A DNA stretch of 64,000 nt from an alpha proteobacterium SCGC AAA536-G10 (GTDB lineage Bacteria > Pseudomonadota > Alphaproteobacteria > Puniceispirillales > Marisalimonadaceae). Made by a program: the position numbers and the translations under genes. The stretch is taken from assembly GCA_000384615.1 (NCBI GenBank), contig ARQU01000007.1, positions 1 to 64,000 of the forward strand. The letters are read 5' to 3'. Of this stretch, positions 45,301-54,950 are shown in pieces; the stretch's first letter is position 1, and the number at the start of each line of letters is the position of its first letter. The notes beneath the pieces are model-generated. The model did not search any database, had not been told where the DNA came from, and saw only the letters and a list, made by a program, of their open reading frames with translations.

Positions 45301-45918
45301 TTGATACAATTATACGGAAGACGAAACTCTATTAATGTTCAGAAAGTTTCGTGGGCTCTTTGCGAATTAAGTATTGAATTTAAGTGGCATGATGAGCATG
45401 GAAAGTTTGGAACTGTAAATGTAGAAAACTATGATAAATTAAACCCTCAACTGATTGTTCCTACTTTAGATCATAATGGTACTATAATTAATCAATCGAA
45501 CAGCATTGTAAGATATCTTTATAGAAAATATACTGATGTTTACGAAATATCAAAAGCAGAAGATATAGCAATTGCTGAGCAGTGGATGGAATTTCAAGCA
45601 ACTGACTTACAATTGAATATGACACCAATATTCTGGGGATTAGTAAGAAACCCTCCTGAAGATCGGGATCAAGAGCTTATTGATAGGAATGTTGTTTTAT
45701 TGAATAAAAAATTTGAAATCTTTGATAATTTTTTGAGCGACCGGGAGTATATTTTAAATAATAGTTTTGGTATGTCAGATATTATTATGGGTGTTGCTTC
45801 CTATAGGTATAATTCTTTGCCAATAGAGCGTCCTAATTTAACAAATTTAAAACTTTGGTATGATAAAATAAGTAAACGAGACTGTTTTAATAAAAATATT
45901 TTTGGTACTTTTTCCTAA
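45301..45918 (+). CDS. Glutathione S-transferase family protein
   Basis: LYGRRNSINVQKVSWALCELSIEF, NQSNSIVRYLYRKY; TTG start. Confidence 0.87.
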   Translation: MIQLYGRRNSINVQKVSWALCELSIEFKWHDEHGKFGTVNVENYDKLNPQLIVPTLDHNGTIINQSNSIVRYLYRKYTDVYEISKAEDIAIAEQWMEFQATDLQLNMTPIFWGLVRNPPEDRDQELIDRNVVLLNKKFEIFDNFLSDREYILNNSFGMSDIIMGVASYRYNSLPIERPNLTNLKLWYDKISKRDCFNKNIFGTFS

Positions 45919-45948
45919 ATTAATGAGTACCTGCCTCAGGAGATTCTC

Positions 45949-46836
45949 ATGGAAAAAATAGGATTTATTGGCTTAGGTAACATGGGTGCCCCCCTTGCTG
46001 AAAGATTGCTTAAAAAATACCAGCTTTTTGTTCATGACCTTGATGAAAATAATATTAAATACTTTACTGATAAAGGAGCATCGGCTTGTTCTAATCCTTC
46101 TGAATTAGCCTCGCAAACTTCACGAATTTTTTTATGTTTACCAACCAGTACTATTGTAGAAAAAGTTGTAAATGGAGATAATGGATTAATAAAATCTGCT
46201 AAGAAGGATACATATATTATTGACATGACAACAGGAGAGCCAGAAATTACCAGAAAAATTTCTATTGCTCTTAAACAAAAAGATATTAATTTTATAGATG
46301 CTCCAGTAAGTGGAGGGCCCAAAGGAGCTAACCAAGGCAATATAGCTATAATGGTAGGTGGAACTGAAGATCAATTTTCTACTATTAAACCTATAATGGA
46401 CGATATAAGTTCAAATATATTCTATGCAGGAGAGATTGGATCAGGACATTCAATCAAAGCGGGTAACAACTTACTCAATTTAATATGTAGAATGGCTACA
46501 TTCGAAGTTATCTCCATGCTTGTAAAAGACGGTGTTGAGCCTGAAAAAGCAGTTAATATTATCCAGAAAAGTTCTGGAAGAAACTATGCAACAGAAATCA
46601 CACTTCCGGACAATATTCTTTCTGGAAAAATGATCCAAGGTTTCAGTACTGGTTTGATGAAAAAGGATGCTGGTGTTGCAACTAAAATTGCTGACGCTAA
46701 TCAAGTTAAAATTCCACTAGGACAATTATCTCAAGAGCTTTTAAAAACTACAATAGATGAATTTGGTGAAGAAGCTGATATGAGCAACGTTGCTCTTACG
46801 TACGAAAAACTCTCTGGTGCTAAAATTAGACCTTAG
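45949..46836 (+). CDS. NAD(P)-dependent oxidoreductase, 3-hydroxyisobutyrate dehydrogenase family
   Basis: IGFIGLGNMGAPLAERLLKK, IDAPVSGGPKGANQGNIAIMVGG. Confidence 0.93.
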   Translation: MEKIGFIGLGNMGAPLAERLLKKYQLFVHDLDENNIKYFTDKGASACSNPSELASQTSRIFLCLPTSTIVEKVVNGDNGLIKSAKKDTYIIDMTTGEPEITRKISIALKQKDINFIDAPVSGGPKGANQGNIAIMVGGTEDQFSTIKPIMDDISSNIFYAGEIGSGHSIKAGNNLLNLICRMATFEVISMLVKDGVEPEKAVNIIQKSSGRNYATEITLPDNILSGKMIQGFSTGLMKKDAGVATKIADANQVKIPLGQLSQELLKTTIDEFGEEADMSNVALTYEKLSGAKIRP

Positions 46837-46847
46837 GATTTATCCAA

Positions 46848-48659
46848 TTAATTCAGTATACCCTCTTTGATTGCTTTAATTTGTAAAGCTAAGAATTTTG
46901 AAAAAATTCTGCATTGAGCTAAACTTCCTGCGTGAAACCATAATCCAGGTTGTTTAGTCTGCATCCACATATTTCTTAATTCTTGTCTATTGTTATCAAA
47001 CCCCCAAATAGGTCCGATCTTTTCAACAACTGATTTTCCAAAAAACTTTTCAACCACATATTCTTGACCTTTATAACCGGTTGCGGTGACCATCAAATCA
47101 ATTTCAAAATTTTCGCCTGATTTCATCTCTATTCCTGAAGGATTAAAATTAGAGATATCTGAAAATTGTATTACTTTAATCTTTTCATTAGCTATTAAAT
47201 CAGACGCTCCTACATTAAAATAATAACCACCACCCCTAGTTAAATATTTAAATTGCCATCCAGTATTTTCTTCACCGTATTCTAATCTAAACCCAACTTC
47301 TTCTAATTTATCCAATAAAGGCTTATCAATCTCTTTTGTTTTTTGTGTGAGAAGTTGATGTGTTTTTTTCAGAACATCAAGAGGAGTTGAAATAGTAATT
47401 AAATCACAATCATCCGTATTCGGACCTTCTTTATATAACTGATAAGGTAGTTGTGCGCTCGGCTCAACATTAACAACCATAGATGGTGATCTCTGGACTA
47501 TTTTAACATTTGCACCATGGACATATAAATCTTGTGCAACATCATGGGCACTAGTACCTGTTCCATAAACCAATACATTTTTACCTTTATAATCTCTACC
47601 GCTACTGTAGTCTGTAGAGTGTATTACCTTACCCTTGTATCCTTCCATTCCAGGAATTTTATTGCGATTAGGAACTGAGCTTACACCTACAGCCATTACT
47701 ATATGCTTAGGCTTCAATATCCTTTCATTACCATCAGATAATCTAAGTATAACTTTCCAATTTTTTTCGGCTTCATCATATTCTGCACTAATAAAAGTCG
47801 TTTTTGTCCAAACATTTAACTCCATACTTTCAGCATAATACTCAAACCATCCTGCTAATTTGTCTTTGGGAATATATGTTGGCCAGGTAGGTGGAAATGG
47901 CATGTAAGGAAGGTGATTTACATGTGTCTGATTATGCAATTTTAGAGAGTGATACCTATTTCTCCAGTTATCCCCTACCCTTTCATTTTTATCTATAACA
48001 AGGGTGTCGATATTTTGTTGCTTTAATCTTGCAGCAATTGATAAGCCTGCTTGTCCACTCCCAACAACTAAGACTTCAGGGTCTCTATCTTTATATAACC
48101 TATTTTCTGTTCTGACATCTAACCAATTAGGGCCCTCTAAGGTGTTTTCATATTCGTCATCTTTCTTGTTAAATGAAGAATTGAGGTCACTTAAGGCTGT
48201 AAGAAAACTCCATGCTTTAAACATTCTTGGAACCTTAAGGTCTTCGTATAATCTTACCACACCCTCACAATGTCCAAATTTTGTTTTAAATTTTAAAATT
48301 ACTTCTATTACATTTTTACCAGCTCTAATAACTTCCCTAGGTTGAGTTCTTTGAGGGTCGATAGTAAAGTCTCTAGCGGCAACATCTAAAACCTTGTCAT
48401 AAAGTTTAGGAATTATATGCTGTTTGCCAGATGTTGTTTGGATCTGCCAAGTCAGCGCCAATATGTCTCTCCAATGGCAATTCTCAAAAAACAATTTATT
48501 AAGATTTTCAATAGAATCTTTTTTATTATCTTTATCAGATATAGCTTCGTTAAAACTTAAAAGCCAATTATCTACTTCATTTCGAACGTTAACGATATGA
48601 CTGTCTAACAACAAAAACTCCAAGAAAATAGAAAAAGATATGTTTATTTTATCAAACAA
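46848..48659 (-). CDS. FAD-dependent flavin monooxygenase-like oxidoreductase with N-terminal SnoaL/NTF2-like domain
   Basis: VVGSGQAGLSIAARLK, GKVIHSTDYSSGRDYKGKNVLVYGTGTSAHDVAQDLY; start uncertain, an internal TTG with better SD is possible. Confidence 0.87.
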   Translation of the reverse strand: MFDKINISFSIFLEFLLLDSHIVNVRNEVDNWLLSFNEAISDKDNKKDSIENLNKLFFENCHWRDILALTWQIQTTSGKQHIIPKLYDKVLDVAARDFTIDPQRTQPREVIRAGKNVIEVILKFKTKFGHCEGVVRLYEDLKVPRMFKAWSFLTALSDLNSSFNKKDDEYENTLEGPNWLDVRTENRLYKDRDPEVLVVGSGQAGLSIAARLKQQNIDTLVIDKNERVGDNWRNRYHSLKLHNQTHVNHLPYMPFPPTWPTYIPKDKLAGWFEYYAESMELNVWTKTTFISAEYDEAEKNWKVILRLSDGNERILKPKHIVMAVGVSSVPNRNKIPGMEGYKGKVIHSTDYSSGRDYKGKNVLVYGTGTSAHDVAQDLYVHGANVKIVQRSPSMVVNVEPSAQLPYQLYKEGPNTDDCDLITISTPLDVLKKTHQLLTQKTKEIDKPLLDKLEEVGFRLEYGEENTGWQFKYLTRGGGYYFNVGASDLIANEKIKVIQFSDISNFNPSGIEMKSGENFEIDLMVTATGYKGQEYVVEKFFGKSVVEKIGPIWGFDNNRQELRNMWMQTKQPGLWFHAGSLAQCRIFSKFLALQIKAIKEGILN

Positions 48660-48732
48660 AACTTTCTAAGAACAGAAATTTTTTATAGGATATTATTATA
48701 AAATAAATATTTTACATCTTAAGGGATGCTTT

Positions 48733-49506
48733 ATGGATAGATTAGAACAAATAGCACAATTTATGTTGGATCAACATAACTCAAAACAAACCTTTCAAAA
48801 CTTACCTGAAACGTTGATGCCGAAAGGTTTTGATGAAGCCTATAAGGTACAACAAGTTTTTCAAAAAAACTCTGGTCGAGGAGAATTAGGAGGGTTTAAA
48901 ATAGCTTTGGCTTCTAAGATCCAACAAGAATTATGCGGCATAGATCATCCTATAGCTGGCGGAATTTTTGCAAATGAAATAAAGAGTAGTCCTTCTACAT
49001 TTGAACTAAGTGATTTTCACGGGTTAGGATTAGAGTTTGAAATAGCTGTTACTTTATCCGAAGATTTAAAGCCTGAAATGGGTTCATTAGATAATAATAA
49101 TATAAGGCAATATATCAAGTCACTTTCGCCTGCATTTGAACTTATAATAGACAGGAATGCCAATTACTCCAACATAAACGCTTTGACCATGATTACAGAC
49201 AATGCCTGGTGTTCAGGAATAGTTTTGGGTAAAGAGCTTCCAAATTGGGAAAATTTAGATCTTGATATTATTAAATCTCAACTACTTTGGAATGATGAGC
49301 CTCCACAAAATGCAATGATTAAAGACGCAAATCCCTTAGAGTCATTGTCTTGGGTTGCTAATTTACTACTCTCTCATGGACGGACAATTCCTAAAGGTAG
49401 TGTTATAATTACTGGCAGTGTAATTAAAACACGAGCACCACAAAGAGGAGATCATATTATTTATAGAGTGGGCAATTTATCTGAGGTTGAAATTAAAATT
49501 ATCTAA
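48733..49506 (+). CDS. 2-keto-4-pentenoate hydratase / FAH-fold family protein
   Basis: GFKIALASKIQQELCGIDHPIAGGIF, LGLEFEIAVTLSEDL, SWVANLLLSHGRTIPKGSVIITGSV. Confidence 0.85.
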   Translation: MDRLEQIAQFMLDQHNSKQTFQNLPETLMPKGFDEAYKVQQVFQKNSGRGELGGFKIALASKIQQELCGIDHPIAGGIFANEIKSSPSTFELSDFHGLGLEFEIAVTLSEDLKPEMGSLDNNNIRQYIKSLSPAFELIIDRNANYSNINALTMITDNAWCSGIVLGKELPNWENLDLDIIKSQLLWNDEPPQNAMIKDANPLESLSWVANLLLSHGRTIPKGSVIITGSVIKTRAPQRGDHIIYRVGNLSEVEIKII

Positions 49507-49516
49507 TAATGCTATT

Positions 49517-50290
49517 CTAAATAAATACTTCAAATTCTACGAGAGATTGAATTATCATTTTTAAAGCTGCAATACTAAAAAATATAAGTAATAAGTTTTT
49601 AAATGTTTTTGCATTTATTTTATTTCTTAACTTTTCACCAATCTGGAAACCTATCACAGCTGTTACAGAACCAAGTGCTCCATAAATAAACATATTTGGT
49701 TGAAATACACCTGTGGCAATATAACCAACAGAAACAGGAATACATCCAATCGTGATTAAAAAACCACTAACATCAACAAAATGTTTAGGTTTAACATTTT
49801 TCATCAAAAGATACATTGTCACAGGAACAGCCCAAATTGATGCAGCCCCTCCAAATATTCCACCTAAGGTTCCTAAGCTACTTTGCCAAAACACATCATG
49901 TTTTGGGTTCATTTTAAAGTTAAATCCAAAGAAATTTACACTTACGAACAACAAAACCGCACATGCAAAAATTATTCTTACAATATTATCGCCGATTTGG
50001 TTTGCATAAAATGAAGTGATCAAAATGCAAATAACCAGTGTAATTGCAAAATATTTATAGTTGGCAACTATTTTTTTAGGATTATCCGCCTTACTGAATT
50101 GCCAAATATTGGTAACGGTCATAGGTATAAGATTAAGTCCTAAAGCCATTAATGGTGAAATGAAAAACGTCATTATTGTTATAGCAGTAGTAGGGAGACC
50201 AATTCCAATTACTCCTTTTACAACCCCAGCTAAAAAAAATGCAATAGCAACTATGATGGAAATTTCATTACCGTTATTTAAAATATCCAA
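49517..50290 (-). CDS. TauE/SafE family sulfite exporter-like permease
   Basis: FFLAGVVKGVIGIGLPTTAITIMTFFISPLMALGLNLIPM; 8 or so TM segments. Confidence 0.87.
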   Translation of the reverse strand: MDILNNGNEISIIVAIAFFLAGVVKGVIGIGLPTTAITIMTFFISPLMALGLNLIPMTVTNIWQFSKADNPKKIVANYKYFAITLVICILITSFYANQIGDNIVRIIFACAVLLFVSVNFFGFNFKMNPKHDVFWQSSLGTLGGIFGGAASIWAVPVTMYLLMKNVKPKHFVDVSGFLITIGCIPVSVGYIATGVFQPNMFIYGALGSVTAVIGFQIGEKLRNKINAKTFKNLLLIFFSIAALKMIIQSLVEFEVFI

Positions 50291-50384
50291 AACTTAAACT
50301 TCCATGAAACTTAAAGAATTTATAATCTAACATGTATATTTGATTATATTTAACTATATTTAACTTTTTTGATTTGAGTACTGT

Positions 50385-51198
50385 TTATCCAACTCTCAAA
50401 AATAAACCTACAATCAAAAATGATTTTATTAAATTGATCTTCTCTTTTAAAAAAAAACCTAATAAAATTGAAGTTTCCCTGATGGAAGACACAACAGCAA
50501 TGGGCAGAAACAAGCATGCCCAAACAACAATACCATAAGCTGCATACGATGCAGTTCCACCAATAAAAAATGAGCGTTTTCCACTAATGAAAATTCTTTT
50601 TATTATGTCTCTATCTTTCCATTTAGCATAAAAGTAAAATATTAAACCATTAATCAAAGTCATCGTACTATAAAAAAAAATTGGATTTTGTGTTACTCTT
50701 GCGCCATAACCATCTACAATTGAATAACTTGCAATAAAGCAACCTGTTATAATAGCTAAGCTGAAACCCTTTACACTGGAATCACGGCTTAGGAATTGTT
50801 TTAATCCATAAATTATCAAAGAAAGTGAAATAAGAAATATTCCTACCACTTCGTGAGAATATATATTTTCTTCAAAGAACAAAACTGATAGTAATAATTA
50901 ATAGAGGAGACAACCCCCTTGCAATTGGATAAATTTCTGACAATTCACCAAATTTATATGCACTTAGAAGAAATATTTGATAAAAAAAATGGAGCAACGC
51001 ACTAGCTAATATGTAACTTAAACCATTTAAATTAGGAAGGCCAAAAACTAAAATTCCAATTAAGGCAAACGGGATATGACCTAGAACGACTGAAGTCATA
51101 CTTAATAATTTATCTTCAGAACCCCTTAATATAAAGTTCCAAAGCGCGTGCAAGAATGCAGCAAATAGAACTGCAATTATAATGAAGGTTTCTATAAT
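50385..51198 (-). pseudogene. EamA/DMT family transporter interrupted by a frameshift (ORFs 50872..51153 and 50385..50882)
   Basis: The two ORFs join as SEIYPIARGLSPLLIITIS/LFFEENIYSHEVVGIFLISL across a TTTT run; in-frame N-terminal extension IIETFIIIAVLFAAFLHALWN reaches upstream to an ATT codon. Confidence 0.8.
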
Positions 51199-51254
51199 GT
51201 TTTTCCTAAATTATGATTATTAGTTTAAAAAATTATTTATTAATAATACTTAAT

Positions 51255-52712
51255 TTAAACTATCTCATAATTTAAATTAGAAGCGTTAGCAAAATCCTTT
51301 AATCTTCTCTCGACTTCTTTATCCATAAGAGACTTTGCCTCTGGCTTTATCTTACATATGAGTTTATTTTTTTTGATTTTTAGTTTTATTTTTTCTAGGT
51401 TTTTTGGGTATCCACCACAAAAAATATAAACAAATCGCAGACCCAAGCCAACTGCAAAAGAAGACGCTTTTTGTTCTTCTGTTAGTAAGTTTATAATTGA
51501 TTTTTCAATTTGTTTTTTCTCTTTCATGCCTACATATCTATGATAAACAACTTTAGCCATCCATACTCTTTCAACATGCGTCAAATCTCTAATAGGTAGT
51601 GATAAGATTTTATTTGCTGCAATATATCCCCTCAAGTCAGGTTGTTCATCCCATGAAATATCAGACAAATTAGTACTAATTTTAAATACTCTCTCAAGAT
51701 CTTTGTCTGCTATTTTTTTGAAAATAGGGTTAAATATTTTTTTAATTTTAGTTTGCATGCCAGTAAATCTTTGATTTTTAGCAAGTACTTTATAATAAGC
51801 TACCTTATCAGGATTTATTCTATTTTCTTTATTAAGTTCTGCAATCAATCCATCTCTTATACTAGTTCCACTTATTATTATATTCTGAACTTCAGATTTG
51901 ATAATTAAGTTAAGGATTATATTAGCTGCAGTAGAAATAGTATCTTTTCTGACAGGCGGTATGCCTAATACGTCCAGATTTTCATCTGTTATTCGATCTA
52001 ATAGGATCGTTGCTTTTTCTTTATTTAAATTTAACCCATGCAACAAAGTAAGAGGATAGTTGTAATTTTTAATATATGCTGAACCTAAAGCTCTAAAACT
52101 TCCACCTGTTCCATATAGAGTAAGATCTTTTGCACTTTTTAACCAATCAACTTTATTAATCTCACTTCTAATTTCTTCATTAGAAATTTGTGATAAATGG
52201 CCTATATCTAAACTTGTAGAGTGAATATTTTTTCCATTTTGAATAAGAATAAGTTCTAAACTTCCACCACCTAGATCTGCTATAAGTCCATTGTCTACTT
52301 TCATACTACTAAGGATACCTAAAGAAGCATAGTGTGCTTCTTGTTTGGAAGATAAAATTTTAATTTTATGATTTAAAATTTTTTCTGCAGGACGAAGAAA
52401 TTCACCTGCATTTTTAGCATTTCTGACTGCTGCAGTAGCAATAAGTATCTGGTGTTTAACTGACATTGTTTTCACAATGTATGCAAAGCGTTTTATTGCA
52501 GATAAAGCTCTCGAAATTGATTGGTTTGATATTTTTTTGGTTCGAGATAAACCTTCACCAAGTTTACAGTTTAGTCTTTCATTAAATAAGGGAAAAGGAT
52601 ACTTACCGTTTTGAGGATAGACTACTAATCTAATGGAATTAGATCCAATATCAATTATTGCTAATTTACCTTTACTTAATTTCTTATCAAAACTTAATGC
52701 TAATTCATTCAT
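51255..52712 (-). CDS. ppx: Exopolyphosphatase (Ppx/GppA family)
   Basis: AIIDIGSNSIRLVVY, GLIADLGGGSLELILI; overlaps ppk by 4 nt. Confidence 0.94.
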   Translation of the reverse strand: MNELALSFDKKLSKGKLAIIDIGSNSIRLVVYPQNGKYPFPLFNERLNCKLGEGLSRTKKISNQSISRALSAIKRFAYIVKTMSVKHQILIATAAVRNAKNAGEFLRPAEKILNHKIKILSSKQEAHYASLGILSSMKVDNGLIADLGGGSLELILIQNGKNIHSTSLDIGHLSQISNEEIRSEINKVDWLKSAKDLTLYGTGGSFRALGSAYIKNYNYPLTLLHGLNLNKEKATILLDRITDENLDVLGIPPVRKDTISTAANIILNLIIKSEVQNIIISGTSIRDGLIAELNKENRINPDKVAYYKVLAKNQRFTGMQTKIKKIFNPIFKKIADKDLERVFKISTNLSDISWDEQPDLRGYIAANKILSLPIRDLTHVERVWMAKVVYHRYVGMKEKKQIEKSIINLLTEEQKASSFAVGLGLRFVYIFCGGYPKNLEKIKLKIKKNKLICKIKPEAKSLMDKEVERRLKDFANASNLNYEIV

Positions 52713-54847
52713 TCTTGTATTTTAGCTAAGCTTCCCTGTCCCGATAAACTTGGGTTATTCATAAAATACGTGTGCGCACAAAATGACTTATCCTCGTTCT
52801 CATTCTTGGAGTATTCTCCATATTCATTTAATTGCCAAGTATTTTTTGTATCGTTTATTAAGGCAGGCAATACTTGTGTAAGAACTTGGTTTCTGACTGT
52901 CTTGTTTTCTAATGGTATAAAAGCCTCAACTCTATGGTATAAATTCCTGGGCATTATGTCCGCTGAAGATATATAAACTAGATTACTTTCAGATTGAATT
53001 TTTCCTTTATTCGCAAAAACATAAATTCTTCCATGTTCAAGGAACCTTCCAATAATAGCTGAAACTGTAATATTTTCTGACATCCCTTTAACATTAGGGC
53101 GAAGACAACAAATGCCTCTAACCATTAAATGAATTTTTACACCTGCATTAGATGCTTCGTATAGTTTCTCAATAATTTTTTGATCGACAATAGCATTGCA
53201 TTTAATCCAAATTCCACTTTCAAAACCCTTTTTAGTATTATCTATCTCATTATCAATTTTCTCCATTAGCCAATCAAATGAGGAATTAGGTGATATTATC
53301 ATCTTATTTAATTGTTTTGGTTGAACATGACTTGTAAGAAAATTGAAAACTGACCTTGCGTCCTCACATATTTTTTTATCCATAGTAAATAATGAAAAAT
53401 CTGTGTAAATTTTAGCAGTATATGGATGGTAATTACCAGTTCCACAATGAGCATAAGAAACTAGTTTTTTTCCTTCTTTTCTTGTTATTAAAGATAATTT
53501 TGCGTGTACCTTTAAATCAACTAACCCATAAGCAACTTGAGCACCTGCTCTTTCTAAGATTCTAGCTAGTTGCACATTATTGTCTTCATCAAATCTAGCT
53601 TTTAATTCAATTACTGCGACAACAGATTTACCTGCCTCAGCAGCTGCTACCAATGCTTGCACGATAGGAGAGTCAGGTGAAGTCCTGTATAACGTTTGTC
53701 GTATCGTCAGAACATTTTTATCAATAGCTGCCTGTTGAAGTAAACTTAAGACAACATCAAAACTTTCATAAGGATGATGAACTATTATTTCTTTATTCTT
53801 TATGGCTAAAAAACAATCACCTTTAAAATCCAAAATTCTTTGTGGCATTCTAGGTTTATAAGGTTTAAATAAATCTTGTTTGGGCAAATTATTTATTATT
53901 TCTGTAAAGTCACTTATGCCAACAAATCCTTCTGCTACAAATATATGTTCATCAGGAATATTTAATTCTCTTGTTAATAATTTCTGTGCAGTTTTGGATA
54001 AGTCATGGGAAAAAATCAAAGAAACGATTCCACCCCTTTTTCTTGCTCTTATTGCAGACTCAAATTGTCCTATCAGATCGTCTGCCTCGTCATCTATTTC
54101 TATTTCTGCATCTCTTAATACTCTGAACATGCCTGATTTTAATAATTTATATTCTGGATAGATTAAATGAACAAACTTTGTGACTAGGGTTTCCAACATT
54201 GCGTATTTTTGAAGCTCACCTGGTAACCTTATAAATCTATCAATATTATCAGGAAGTAAAACAACGCAGTTAATATTATTACCGCTGGTATCCTTCATTT
54301 CCATTAACACACACTTACCTTTATTTTGAATAAATGGAAAAGGATGTGCGGGGTCTAATGTAGTTGGAGTGAGAAGTGGTAAAATATTTTGTTCATAATA
54401 TTCCTCAAGCCACTTTAATTCATTTTTATTCCATTGATTTTCAAATAAAATTGAAACATTACAATCTTCATCTTGATTTAATAAGTACTTCAAACATTTT
54501 TGTTGTTTATTTTTTAAATCTTTGGAAGCACTCAGTACAGATTTTAATAATTCATCTGCCCTCATTCCAGTTTCTGGAACTATTTTAGAGCCTTGACTAA
54601 TTAACTGAAGTAATCCAGCTATTCTAACCATATAGAATTCATCTAAATTTTCTGATGAAATGGTTACAAATCTTAATCTTTCACCAAATGGAATTGCTTT
54701 ATCATACGCTTTAAGCAAAACCCTTTCATTAAAAGACAACCAACTAATTTCTCTATCAAAATATCTATCTTTTTGATAACTAATAATTTTTTTTGTTGTT
54801 AGGTTTAAAGACAATTTAGCCTCAAAAATTGGAGTTTTGAGTTTCAT
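52709..54847 (-). CDS. ppk1: Polyphosphate kinase 1
   Basis: YFDREISWLSFNERVLLKA, HHPYESFDVVLSLLQQAA, VVAVIELKARFDEDNN, YAHCGTGNYHPYTAKIYTDFSLFT. Confidence 0.97.
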   Translation of the reverse strand: MKLKTPIFEAKLSLNLTTKKIISYQKDRYFDREISWLSFNERVLLKAYDKAIPFGERLRFVTISSENLDEFYMVRIAGLLQLISQGSKIVPETGMRADELLKSVLSASKDLKNKQQKCLKYLLNQDEDCNVSILFENQWNKNELKWLEEYYEQNILPLLTPTTLDPAHPFPFIQNKGKCVLMEMKDTSGNNINCVVLLPDNIDRFIRLPGELQKYAMLETLVTKFVHLIYPEYKLLKSGMFRVLRDAEIEIDDEADDLIGQFESAIRARKRGGIVSLIFSHDLSKTAQKLLTRELNIPDEHIFVAEGFVGISDFTEIINNLPKQDLFKPYKPRMPQRILDFKGDCFLAIKNKEIIVHHPYESFDVVLSLLQQAAIDKNVLTIRQTLYRTSPDSPIVQALVAAAEAGKSVVAVIELKARFDEDNNVQLARILERAGAQVAYGLVDLKVHAKLSLITRKEGKKLVSYAHCGTGNYHPYTAKIYTDFSLFTMDKKICEDARSVFNFLTSHVQPKQLNKMIISPNSSFDWLMEKIDNEIDNTKKGFESGIWIKCNAIVDQKIIEKLYEASNAGVKIHLMVRGICCLRPNVKGMSENITVSAIIGRFLEHGRIYVFANKGKIQSESNLVYISSADIMPRNLYHRVEAFIPLENKTVRNQVLTQVLPALINDTKNTWQLNEYGEYSKNENEDKSFCAHTYFMNNPSLSGQGSLAKIQE

Positions 54848-54950
54848 TCAGTAATAATCTACCTTAAATTCATCAATTATTACTATATGAATTCTCAAAA
54901 CTTGACCTTTATAGACTTAAATTATTACAATTTTGTTACGCTGTAAATCT

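Noticed and set aside
50345-50364. Two tandem copies of TATATTTAAC
   Set aside because: Only two 10 bp units in AT-rich intergenic DNA; expected by chance at this composition
50868-50890. Programmed ribosomal frameshift in the EamA gene
   Set aside because: No classical slippery heptamer or downstream structure seen; mutation or sequencing indel in a T-run is simpler, and the start codon is also abnormal
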